Origin: Akebia trifoliata
Lineage: Eukaryota > Streptophyta > Magnoliopsida > Ranunculales > Lardizabalaceae
NCBI GenBank assembly: GCA_017979445.1
Contig: JADQWC010000275.1
Coordinates: forward strand, 1-64,000
DNA: 64,000 nt
Direction of reading: 5' to 3'
Below are positions 23,401 to 35,400 of the stretch, in pieces. Numbering within the stretch: position 1 is the stretch's first letter; every line of letters starts with the position of its first letter. Both the position numbers and the translations under genes were made by a program. The notes under the pieces were generated by a model. That model saw nothing but the letters and a program-made list of their open reading frames with translations, did no database searches and was not told the origin of the DNA.

Positions 23401-26400
23401 AAACGTGTTGGAAATTCATGGCAAATCAGCCAATTGGAGACCCAGCAAGCAAACTGATTCACGGGTATATCAAGTCACAACCGAACAAATGAGAGGATTT
23501 TCTCATACCAAGGACTAGCTGGAGCAATTGCAAAAGTATCTTACTGGCTAGTTAGTGGCTAGTCCGAATCCACTAGAAATATCATTCGGCACCTTAGCAC
23601 AAAAAGGTAGTTTTTTCACAGCCTTGAATGCTCACATAACAAAGGATGTTTGGATTATAGATTCTGACGCCTCTGACCACATGATAGGTTGTTCATATTT
23701 TTCATCATACACCCCATGCCCCGAAAATTATAAGGTCTGCATAGCAGATGGATCATTATATCCTGTTGCAGGAAAGGGCTCGATCATTTTATCCAAATAC
23801 ATTACCCTTCACTCAGTTCTCCATGTCCCCAATCTTTCTGTAACTTAATCTCTATCAGTAAATTCACTAAAGACCTCAATTGTGTCACTAAATTCTTCTC
23901 TTCTCATTGTGAATTTTAGGAGTTGCTCTCGGGGAGGACGATTGGCAGTGCTAAAGTTTGTGATGGGCTGTACTACCTCGAAAACAATGTGACTGAGTCA
24001 AGACAAGATCATGTGTCTCTTAGGGATTCTGTTTCCGTTTCTATTTCAAAATCTAAGTAGTGAAATAATATTATGGCATAATAGACTGGGTCATCCGAGT
24101 TTTCCATATTTAAAGTTTTTATTCCCAACTTTATTTAAAAATAAAAATCTGAATTCTTTGTCTTGTGATGTGTGTCAACTTGCAAAACATCCTGTGCCTC
24201 CTATCCTCCTGTCTCATATATAGCCTCTAAACCTTTCGCACTAATACACAGTGACATCTAGGGACCTTCTCGTACTTTTAATCTAATTGGAACAAGATGG
24301 TTTATAACATTTATTGATGACCATACTAGGGTATGTTGGGTTTACCTAATGAAAGATAAATTAGATGCAGGGAGAATATTTAAGGAATTTCACTTCTTTG
24401 TAAAAACCTAATTTCAAACAGATATCCTAACCTTACATATAGATAATGGGCGTGAGTATTTTAATACAATCTTGGGACCCTACCCAAAAGAAAAAGGAAT
24501 TTTTCATCAAAGCACTTGTCCCGGAACTCTTCAACAAAATGGAATTGCCAAAAGAAAAAATAGACTTCTCCTAGAGGTTGCTAGGGCTATTATGTTTACA
24601 ACTCATGTTCCAAAATAGTATTGGGGAGAAGCCGTTCTTACTGCATCATACTTGATAAACCGAATGCCTAGTCTAGTTTTAAAATACCAAACTCCTCTCA
24701 GCTCTTTGATAACCATATACCCACATACTCGAATATTCACTTCTCTTCCACTACGAATCTTTAGGTGCATAGTCTTCGTTCTTATCCATAGCCAGAATCG
24801 GGGTAAGTTTATCCTAGAGCCACAAAAGCCATCTTCTTAGGGTATGCCCCCTTCCAAAAGGGGTATAAGTGCTATTGTCCTCTCTCCATATGCTTCTTCA
24901 CTTCCATGGATGTCATTTTTTCTGAACATAGTCCTTATTTTTCCAGTCCTAATCTTTAGGGGGAGAATGTAGGAGAAGACTACTCTTGGGAGATTGCCAA
25001 GATTGCCCTTCCTAAACCAATTTTTAGCCCATCAGTGTCTACTCCTAGACCACTAGGTTCGGACCAGCCTATTATGTCTTAAACAGATGCCCCAGAAATG
25101 GAAACAGGGGGAGAATATTTACCAAGGCAACAATCTGAGTTGCGTGTCTATTCTCGTCGTCATTCGACCAAGGAAGTACAACCTATCACTGCTTTAGAGC
25201 ATGAAAAAGAATCCAACCTGAGAGTGACTAGTCAGCAAGGTAATCAAAATCCTTCCCCAGGTCTCAAACATAAAAATCCCGATGACTTGCCTATAGCTAA
25301 TTGAAAGGGTGTGAGATCATGTACATTACACCCAATTTCTTGTTATTGTTCATATAGCAAGTTATCAGCTTCTTATCTAGCATTCACAACCAACATTGCT
25401 GAAGTCACTATTCCTAAGAATATTCAAGAGGCCATGATTGACCCAAGGTGGAAGAAGGCAGTGCGTGATGAGATGGAAGCACTTGAGAAAAACAAGGCAT
25501 GGGAATTGACTAAGGTACCAAATGGGAAGAATCCGATTGGCTGTAAATGGGTGTTCACAGTGAAATATAAGTTTGATGGAACCAGAGAACATTACAAGGC
25601 GAGGCTGGTTGCTAAAGGTTTCACACAGACATATGATGTAGATTGCATAAAGACATTTGCGCTTGTTGCAAAACTCAACACTATTAGAGTATTGCTGTCG
25701 CTTGCTACAAACTTAGACTGGGAGCTCCATCTACTAGATATTAAGAATGCCTTTCTTAATGGCGATTTGGATGAAGAGGTTTACATGAGTGTCCCACCAG
25801 GGTTTGAAGAAGGAAGAAGTGGAGAAGTCTGTTGATTGAAGAAATCCCTATATGGCTTTAAACAATCTCCTAGGGCCTGGTTTGAAAAGTTCATGCGAGT
25901 TGTTAGAAGATGCAGATACAACCAAGGACAAGCTGACCACACCTTGTTCTTTAAGCACAATAGTGATGGGAAGATAACTATTCTTATTGTTTATGTAGAC
26001 GACATTATAGTAACTGGAGATGATAATGAAGAAGTAGGAAGACTTAAGAAGATGTTGGCTAATGAGTTTGAGGTGAAGGATTTGGGATGGCTCAAATATT
26101 TTATCGGAATGGAGGTTGCCTGAACCAAAAAAGGGATTTCTATATCTCAAAGGAAATATGTCCTAAACCTTTTAAAAGAAATCGATATGCTGGGGTGCAA
26201 ACCAGCAGAAACTCCTATTGATGCCAATAAAAAACTCGGTCTTGATAGTGGAGGAAGATCAGTTGATAGAGGACAATACCAGCGTTTGGTAGGGAAGTTG
26301 ATTTACCTGTGACACACACGACTGGATATTGCCTTCGTAATTAGTTTAGTGAGTTAGTTCATGCATTCACCAAATGAAGATCACTTGCAAGCTGTGTACC

Positions 26401-29400
26401 GTATCCTAACGTACCTTAAGAGAACACCTGGGAAAGGTCTATTCTTTGGAAAGAGTCTAGAGAGATCCATTGAAGCCTATATGGATGCTGATTGGGATGG
26501 CTCGATTGATGATAGGAGCTCTATTTCCGGATATTGTACCATGGTATGGGGAAACTTGGTTACATGGCGAAGCAAGAAGCAGTAAGTGGTTGCTTGTAGT
26601 AGTGTTGAAGCAAAGTTTAGAGCACTGGCCCAGGGGACATGTGAATTAATATGGTTGAGAAGGTTACTGAATGAACTAAGAATTCCTAGTAATGATCCTA
26701 TGAAGCTGTTTTGTGATAACCGGTCAATGATTAGCATTGCTCATAATCTTATTCACCACGACAAGACCAAACATGTCGAAGTTGACCGACACTTTATCAA
26801 AGAAAAAATTGATGTCAAAAGTGTGTGTGTGATCTGTATTCCAATAGACTAGCAAGTTGCATATATTCTAACAAAGGGGCTACATAGACAAACGTTTGAA
26901 GATTTTGTCGACAAGCTAGGCATGATTGATATTTTTGCACCAGCTTGAGGGGGAGTGTTGGACATTTCGATGTTTTAGGAATAATAACTGTTATTTGAAT
27001 TCAAAGCTGTTTGTTTCTGTATATTTTGGAATCTTATCTCTTCAAAGTTTGAATTATTTTAAATCCTAGTTTGATAAGATTTGGTCCCTATTTTTTAGGA
27101 TAAGTTTGTTTTTCTGTTTGCTGATTTGTTTGCTGATTTGTCTATAAATAATATTGTAAATCGTTCACTTTGAAATAACAATCAAAAGACTTTTTCTTCT
27201 TTATATTGCGTTCATAGATGTCCTACATCAGGCCCCTCTTTTTTGAAAGAAATTGTCCTCGAATTGGGACAAATAAAGAAACCCCATCATCGGGATTATA
27301 AGGACAAATGTGTATCCCTTCTGGTAAGTCCACAACGTAAACATTATCAATGATTTTTGTGAGGATGCGGAGTGGACCTATTTCTTCTTGAACTTAGTCT
27401 TGTTGTAGGTGCTCGTTGGAAAACAATCCTTGTTAAAGTAGAAAATTACCAAATCTTCTTCCTATGATTTGAAATGCTTATAATTATACTCGAAGAAACG
27501 TTTCACAGTAAACAACCAATTAAGGAAATCCTCGATGTGAAGAAGGCCGAATTGTGGGATGTCAGTCTTAAACTGATATTCTATTTGATTGATTTGCATG
27601 GGTGAAGGAATATATTATGGATCCAATTTATCAAGATAATTAGCGTAAGGGGATGGCTGGGTTTGGGAAAGATACTGAGGGTTATATGGACGGTTGGGTT
27701 AGGAGATGTTGTGGGGGCTGATATGTGGCTGCTGGAGTGTGAGGGTTTTGATTTTGAGGGTCTAGGAACTATGCGGTATGGCTAGAAGGTTGAGGTAGGG
27801 GAGTTGATTATTGGAAGGGTTATGATGGGAAGGTGTTGTAGGCTTGGTATGGGCAGCAAGGGGGTGTTGGTTGGGGGTTATCTCATGGCTGAAAACTGGT
27901 GGAGAACTCTCTGACTGCCTAGATTGATCTTCTCCTTCCTTCTTCTTACCATTAAGCTTGTCAAAAGTATTGGAGATCATCGCTTTCATGGCTGTGAGAA
28001 GCTCTTCTGTCAAATCTGCCTGGAATTCCTTCAAACATTGATCAAGTTGATCATTGGTCACATAACTACTTCCCTCAACCATCGTAGGCTCTCAATCGAG
28101 GCTCTGATACTATTTGGTGTAGCGGAAGCATAAGATGGACTCAAGCTGAACTAATAGGTTCAAAAGGGTGAACGATGGATTCAAAACTCTAGAAAATTAG
28201 AAGTTATATTTGTTCTAAGCAAAGAATTGTATTTGATAATGATTAATTTTCTGATTTGGAACTCCTTATATAGGTAACTCCATCATAATAACTTAGAATC
28301 CTTTTAAAATACTAAAAATTAACATTCCTAACCTATCTATAACATAATAGCGACTTTCTGATCCTATTGTAACTCAATTTGGATAATTCTAAACACTTCT
28401 AATTACAGTCTAAATAATAAAAATAAATTTAAAATAAATTAGAAACTAACAAGGAATTGTACTCCTAACATAATGATGAACAAGAAATCCTATTAGAACT
28501 AGAAATATAAATCCTACTAAAGAACTAAATGGATAGAAGTGCAACTTTGCAATGATAGAGTGTAGGAAAAGTGATCCTTTCCAATACCCAAAGGTAAAAT
28601 AATCCCTTGTTCCTATGTATTAAGCAAAAGTTTCTGCCTCCCAACCTTGTGGTGGCTATGGTTGACGATTTGGTTATTGACAATAGAACTAACTTTGTCA
28701 TTATGATGCCCAGTTTTGTTGATTAAAATATTTGTGGACTACTTGCCTAATTTCAAGTTTTGACAGCTTCTTCATATGGTCTACTTACCTGTATGAACAT
28801 TGTCCAAGGACGTGTTGTATCTTTGCTTGAAACTTGTTGCTAGTGTCATGGGTCTGTGTGACTCTGAGTGTAGGTGCATTAATATTCATAATCTTCTTGA
28901 GTTCACTTACTTATAAAAAGGAAAATAAAGATATCAGATGCATTGTGGAAATATTGGAAACATATTTGAACATGTACAGATTTAAAGAACATTGGAAACA
29001 CTATTGAAACATTAGGAAACATGCGTTAATATTTTTAAACAAGACATGCATGGACCAATCAAAAGAAAAAGATATGCATGAAAGTGTAGTACAAACCCAC
29101 TATACTACCAGTCAACTATTTGGAGATTACATAAAAACATGTTTATAAAAAGTTGGAGGTTGAGATGTCCTGTTTAGAGGAGGAAAAAAAAAGAAAGAGA
29201 TCTAATCTAAAGGCAGGGTTTCAGAAGGTAGTGCAATTGGTGATGATTAGTTTGAAACAAAAATGGTTTAACTTGAGGAGGAGCAACTATTTTATGTGGG
29301 CAAGGGGATAGAGTGGGATTTCTCCCAAAAGATTGAGTTCCATGTCACACTCTCATCTCTACACTATGGGAAAAGAAAAAACAGCCCGTGTAAGATTTTA

Positions 29401-32400
29401 TGGTTTGCACAGGTTAGGATATCTCATGTGATCTTTACTTTATAACAAACTTGAACCATTGAGAAATCGACCTATGCGCCAATTATTTGTTTCATATCAA
29501 AGAGTCTCATATCTTGTCTTGGATGATGGTAAATGGCTATTGGCTTTGGCAATCATCAATTTGCAGTTGTGTTTTGCCTTTGATTCTGTTTCTAGATACA
29601 ATTTCCCACCTCTAAGGGAATTATTGCTGTTTTGCTTTGTGTATGGCTAATGGAGAATCTGTAAACATCTTTTGCTCCACTGCAATCTGACTAGAATGGT
29701 TTGGGTTTTCATTTTTAAGGAATTTGGGATCTTACCAGGTTGGTCTTAGAGTCTTACGAAGTTGGCATTCAAATGCTTTATATATTAGAATTGGCTGATC
29801 TCGAATTTTGTTAGTTTTTGCAGTCATGTGGGGTCTATAGAATGAGAGGAATGTGACTGTTTTCCAAGGCAAAGGGGTGGATATCCATGTGATTATCCTT
29901 AATGTCAACTTTTTTTTTTCCACGTCCAACCTAATGGGGATTGTAGGGGTTTTATATGAGGTTCTTGTTTTTAGATGGGATCCCATTGTCAACGACTAGC
30001 CTTTTATGCTGATTTGCTTTGCTTCTTCTTCGTATGTGTTGACCTCCTTGGTTTGCTTGTATTTTGTATTTTTGTTACTGAACTTATACTTGCAAAAAAG
30101 GTTAAAGCACAATGTAGATGATGAAAAGTATCTAAGCAGGTGACTTTGAATCCTACACATATCAATAATCATGTAATGTATGTATGCATGTAAATTTAAA
30201 TTCACATGAAAAATAATCTAGATTTATATATTCAATATTATTTCCTATTATTCTAATTTTTAATCAAACTATTTCATTAAACATCTAGTATAACATATCT
30301 GGCTTACAGCTTCTACATACTCCCACACGTGTGAAATTATAGTTTTGTTCTTCCTCTTCTTTCTTTGAAAATCACTCGCTTTTCCTTCTTTATTTGCTTG
30401 TAGTGTGGCCCTTTTCCCTCCTGTATAATCACATGTTTTTTCCCGATAAAAAACAATAGATCTTTCTTATTTTGGAAATGTGACTTTCAGATTAAACTTT
30501 TTATTAGCATTTTTGTCCATACTTCCAATATGAAACACAACAGTGTAGATATGTAGTAAGTTTTAACTTTTAGTTATCTTTCACATTGTAATTCCATTTG
30601 CACAAGTATTGGCATGTGACAATATTTGGACTCCTAGATTTTAAATGTGGGGCCGTATGGATATTGGAGCCAAAGTACTGCAAAATAAAGTACTGTCTGA
30701 AATACTGTTTTAAAGAGCTGAAGAAGTATTGTGGTTTAGGATATGCATTTGGGAACCAGTTATGAGAAGTGTTGTCAGAAATACTCTTAAGATAGTTTTG
30801 TGTTTGGGAACTATCCCGACTTATGAGAAAATGACCAGATTGCTCTGATAAGTACCAATTGGTGCAATTGTACTAACGTCTAGATTCATGATCACATCTA
30901 GTGCAATTGTACTAATGTCTTTACTTTTTTTTTTTTTTGTGTTTTTTGGTTGGAACAAATCACCACTGCATGCTGAATGTTAAATTGCGTGTTTGACTTC
31001 TAATTATTTTCAATAAACCGCAATTGGTTTCATTCAAATGCTCAATGGACTGATCAGTTATTTCTTCAACATTGTAGATACCATCACCAAATGTTGCCGA
31101 AGGACATCAAATGAAAAATGCTTCTATTATGGCAGATTTAGCAGGTTCAAAGGTTATAACAGAAGATGAACTTGACTCAACTACTCTTGGAATTGCAATT
31201 GAAGAGATCTTAGGTATGTGAAATTTAAAGTAGCATTTCTCAAGAAACTTGGCTAGCTTTTTACTCAGATTAGTTTGCTTCACTTAACTAACATTGCAGA
31301 AGGTTTTGCAAAGAAACTCCTGTGGAATTTAAAACAATACCTTTCATTTTTAAGGTATGTGAAATTTAAAGTAGCATTTCTCAAAAAACTTGGCTAGCTT
31401 TTTGCTCAGGTTAGTTTGCTTCACTTAACTAACATTGCAGAAGGTTTTGCAAAGAAACTCATGTAGAATTTAAAACAACAACTTTTATTTTTACCCAATT
31501 TCGACGTCTCCATTTGATTCTTTCCAAATTCATAGTCAAACACCACTCCAGATTATTTTCTTCTCTTCGTTTTCATTGAGTTTTTATTTTTGGGTTCTGT
31601 CATGTCATGGTTCAAATATGGTTCCATTTCAGCATTTTATGTTCAAAACATATCAGTATTTTGAGATACCGCAATGAAACAATCATTCTTTGTTCAAAGT
31701 GCAGCTAAGCTTAGGTATGATGGAATAGCATCAATATGCATCATTTTGTTTTGCAGTACGTAACTACATTTTGTTTTTCAATACATCTCACTACAACTTG
31801 ATAAAAGCTGAGTGAGAAGGGCTACTAATAGAAGGAATACAACGGGAATTTCTATTAGCTAGGATTTTATTATGACCTTGTAGAGAAAGTTGCACAACGA
31901 AATGGGTCTGAATAGGTCCAATCTAGTGGCATTAGGAACTTTGGGAACTAATCAAATTAAAGTTGCATTTACCTCTATAAGGAACTTCCCATGGGAAAAG
32001 AAATTCATGATTGCATTTTCGATATCTTCCTCAATAATTTCCTAGAAGGCAATGAAGAACTCCACTCCGAAGCTGTCCAGACTTGTGGTTTTTGAGGGAG
32101 GCAAAGATGACTGTTTTGATTTCCTCTTTGGAGACAGGCTGACCGAGCATATGAATTTGGGTTGATGAGAGTCTTCCCATGGTGTCTTCATCTCTTAACT
32201 CATTACCATGAGAATCCAATAGTTCTCTTATTCCAATCCTTGCTATGTTTGAGGCCATTGTGGAATAAACAAATTGAGTATTCCTATCCCCTTCTTTGAG
32301 GCATTGAATACGGGATTTTTGCTTGGAAAATTTCTATTCTAATTCCAATTCTTTATTAAAATCCAATAAGGCTTTCCTCTCCATAACAGCCAGTTAAGAG

Positions 32401-35400
32401 TCAAGAGGGAGGGTTTGAATGTCCATGGGATTCGATTGAGACATCTCTTTCCTTTAATTGATTCTACCAAAGGAAGATTTGGAATAGCCCTAGCTTGCTC
32501 TACAATGCCATGAAAACCTGGACAATCCAACCACATGGTGAAGAATTTGAATGACTTAGGACCATCCAGGGTGATACCAGAGTCTTGGATCATCAAAGGG
32601 GAATGATCTGAAATTCTCGGAGGCATATTATGAAGGATAGCATTGTTGACAAACCATTTACCTCAAAAGAACGATCTGATGGGGAAGGCGCAACTATGAA
32701 TATTAGAGGGTCACAGGTTGAACTGGGGCATGATATGTGAGCATGTGACACCCGGGAGTGGAGGGTGATAATACAACACTCAACACTCCCCCTCACCCAT
32801 AAGGGTGAAAAATTTCATCAAGGAGACTCGAACCCGTTACCTATACGTTCATGGGCCAAGTTGGGGCACGATACATGAGCACATGACACCTGGGAGCAGA
32901 GGCGGATAACACAAGAAGCATGGGGGGTATTAGATAACCAGCCTGTGTTGATTAAGGCTCTATCGAGTCTTCTCATGATTCTTCAGTCATCCTCAGATCT
33001 GTTGCTCCAAGGCTAGAAGGGATCTGTCATCTTCATGTCAAGCAAACCGCAGCTCTTGATGCATACATTGACAGCTTCCATGGATCTTCTAGATGTAGGT
33101 TGTCTACCTACTTTTTCTTTGAGGAATTTAACAGTGTTGAAGTCGCCCATGATTAGCAATGGGTAATTCGAGCTTAGGTAATTGAGGTCTCGCCAAAGAT
33201 GTCTTCTGACCACCCCATTTACTGCATAAACCATTGTGAAAAGAAATTTTACTCCATCAAGAAGTTGTTGGTCATTGCAATGGATTAACTGGTCTGAGCA
33301 GAAAACCTTATCAACCTTGTATTTGATGGGATTCCAGCCAACCATATTCATTCTTGTTGAGTTTAGTCCCACATCAGACATGCATTGCCTTGTCTTTCTC
33401 CTTATAAGCTCTTGGGCCTCACCACTCATAGCTAATTGGTTTTGAGTTGGACCCTCAAAATTATCATGGTATCAGAGCAGGCCTTTATTTCCCCTACGTC
33501 ACCCAGTCCATATCTCCATGTGCTTTGGCCTGGTCCGGCCCACATGTGTGGGGGTGTATTGAGTTTAGTCTCACATCGGTCACTCATTGCCTTGTCTCTT
33601 TCCTTATAAGCTGTTGGGCCTCTCCACTCACTGCCAATTGGGTTTGAGATGGACCCCCAAACTTATCAATTCTGACTCATGAGGTTCGTAATTGTCTATG
33701 GAAGGCCAATGCTTTTTTACTCTTCTGAATTTTCTCACATTTTGAAGTTCCACTTTAGTCTCTAAAAGAACAAGGATATTAATTTTATGCTGAGCAATAA
33801 GGTCTCTTACTGCAATTCTTTTGTTTGCATGATTGAATCCCCTAATATTTCCTGAAGAAAATACCATCAGGATTATTGAGATGAGGTTCGTCCTTCTCTT
33901 GGACTGTTTTAGCATGTGTTGAGTGAGTTTGAGGTCCCTCGTAGTTACCATTTTTTTTTTCTTGGACTTGTTTCCCTTACTTTTGTTTGAATTGACTTCT
34001 TTCAATTTCCTAGATCCTATTTTAGAAGATTAGGCAAGGCTGAAGGATTCAGATGTTGAGTCATCTTCAATATCATTGAGGATTTGAAATTTTCCTTGTG
34101 TACCTTATCTCAAACTGTAGGATCTTCTTCCAAATTAAAATCCAACGCCAAGAATGTATTGGAGATTGTCATTGGCTTCATTCTAACATCAATTTGCAAA
34201 TTTTTAAAAAGATCCTCTCCTTATACTGCGATTTACTTTCCTTTATCTGTTTCATTCTCTAATGAGCTAATGAGTTTGTTCCTTTTTTGGTGACTGGAGT
34301 CCATTCTCTAATCTCCTTTCCATTCACGTCCAACATTGCCAAAATTGGAGAAGCTTGGATTGGAATATTTGCAGTTGCTACCAAAGAGGATTACTTTCCA
34401 TGATTGATGCCTGCGCATTGAGACTTTCCATAGCTGGATCACCACCCTCCACCGGCGAGACACTGATGGCACCATGGCCAAGAGTCTCTTAGATTTGTTC
34501 TACTAGAGCCTTGTCTGTTGTAATCTTTTATTTCCATACCTTTTTTAAGGTTTGCTTTGGCTGAGAGACTTTTGGACATTGAATGTCCCTATGATCGAAT
34601 GATTTACATTCCTTGCACGCTGTTGGTCTTCACTCATACTGTATCTGTTGAAGATGGATCAAACCATCATCTTGAATTAGATCAATGACTTCTCGAAATT
34701 GACAATTAATGTCTATCTCAATGCACAACCTTGCATAGGCCAGTCTTGATTTCTTTTGCATCAGGATCGTCCAAGTGTAGAAGGGAGCCTATAGTGTTTC
34801 CTATCATACCTAGGCATTCTGTGGATTAGAAGTGGAGAGGAAGGGCTTGGAAGCCTTACCCAAACAGCAAGATGAGGGGTCTTCCACCAATGAACCAAAC
34901 TGTAGAGTTCAGAACCATGGTGCCATCTTTTTTGACATTAAACTTGAAGAGGAAGAAACCATTGTTGAGAGATAAAACTTCCAAACTACTTTGATTTTCC
35001 AGAGCTGATCTATAGCTGCTTTAATAGCTGGAAAATAGGGCCCCTTCCCTAGGACATACCCCACTAATGTGTTGTCCCACTTGGACGCTTCTTCTTTGAT
35101 CTGAGGCTCAGGTTTTTGAATGGATGTTTTCCCTCTAAGTGTAGGGAACTCTGTCAGGACACTAGGAGATTCACCATTGCCCTTCTTGAAGTTATTTTTC
35201 CAGGAGAGACTAGCCCCGCCCCCCTCCCCAAGAAGATTCAGCCATGAAGAAAAAGATTAGAGGAGAGGGAAAAGAAACTCAAAGAAGAGGTACGAGGAGA
35301 TCTACAGACGAAAACTCATGGTGATTCTCTTAGCTTCCTCTTGAGAAATAAGAAGATGCAAAGCACCTATGGTTTTCCTTTGATAGATTTCCCAGAAAAA

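Larger units (their letters stand above)
22249..27214 (+). mobile_element. Ty1/copia element 2
   Basis: LTRs at 22249-22506 and 26956-27214 (258-259 bp), beginning TGTTGGA and ending GTTCA, with about 19 differences by hand count. Perfect 5-bp duplication TAGAT at 22244-22248 and 27215-27219. Primer site TGGTGTCAGAGC at 22507 and polypurine tract GAGGGGGAG before the 3' LTR. The interior has gag, protease, integrase, reverse transcriptase and RNase H with fewer stops than copia 1, so it is probably the younger of the two. It inserted about 16 bases from the end of the gypsy B LTR. Confidence 0.94.
16833..28518 (-). mobile_element. Ty3/gypsy element B with two copia insertions in its 3' LTR
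   Basis: Same family as element A. The left LTR starts TGTAGCGGAAGCG at 16833 and ends GTCCTACATCA at 27230, interrupted by copia 1 (16887-21856) and copia 2 (22249-27214). The right LTR starts at 28118 and fades at about 28518. Between them (27231-28117, minus strand) are a primer-site-like word TAGTATCAGAGCC, the gag start and an integrase tail, with the rest of pol deleted. Ignoring the insertions, the element is under 2 kb. The outer target duplication cannot be read because the right LTR is truncated. It lies in MurG intron 3. Confidence 0.85.
31797..35245 (-). mobile_element. LINE, 3' part missing, with TRIM insertion
   Basis: Minus strand. ORF1 starts at 35245 ([18 protein letters not shown]), contains the plant LINE ORF1 stretch [19 protein letters not shown] and a perfect zinc knuckle [14 protein letters not shown] (about 34630-34590). 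ORF2 follows: endonuclease start [19 protein letters not shown] and LVLLETKVE (33880-33730), [12 protein letters not shown] (33180-33110), SDHSPLMI (32610), then linker and the beginning of reverse transcriptase ([25 protein letters not shown]). The match stops at about 31797, before the catalytic core. Many stops and frame changes. A plant L1-type element. It lacks its 3' end, unlike normal 5'-truncated copies, so a later deletion is likely. Confidence 0.82.

Noticed and set aside
27924..28133. Plus-strand 69-codon frame
   Set aside because: It lies opposite the gypsy B gag start, which has clear homology on the minus strand.
32840..32860. tRNA gene or SINE promoter from a B-box-like word (complement of GAGACTCGAACC)
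   Set aside because: No A box at the right distance and no cloverleaf could be formed; kept only as a possible repeat inside the LINE.
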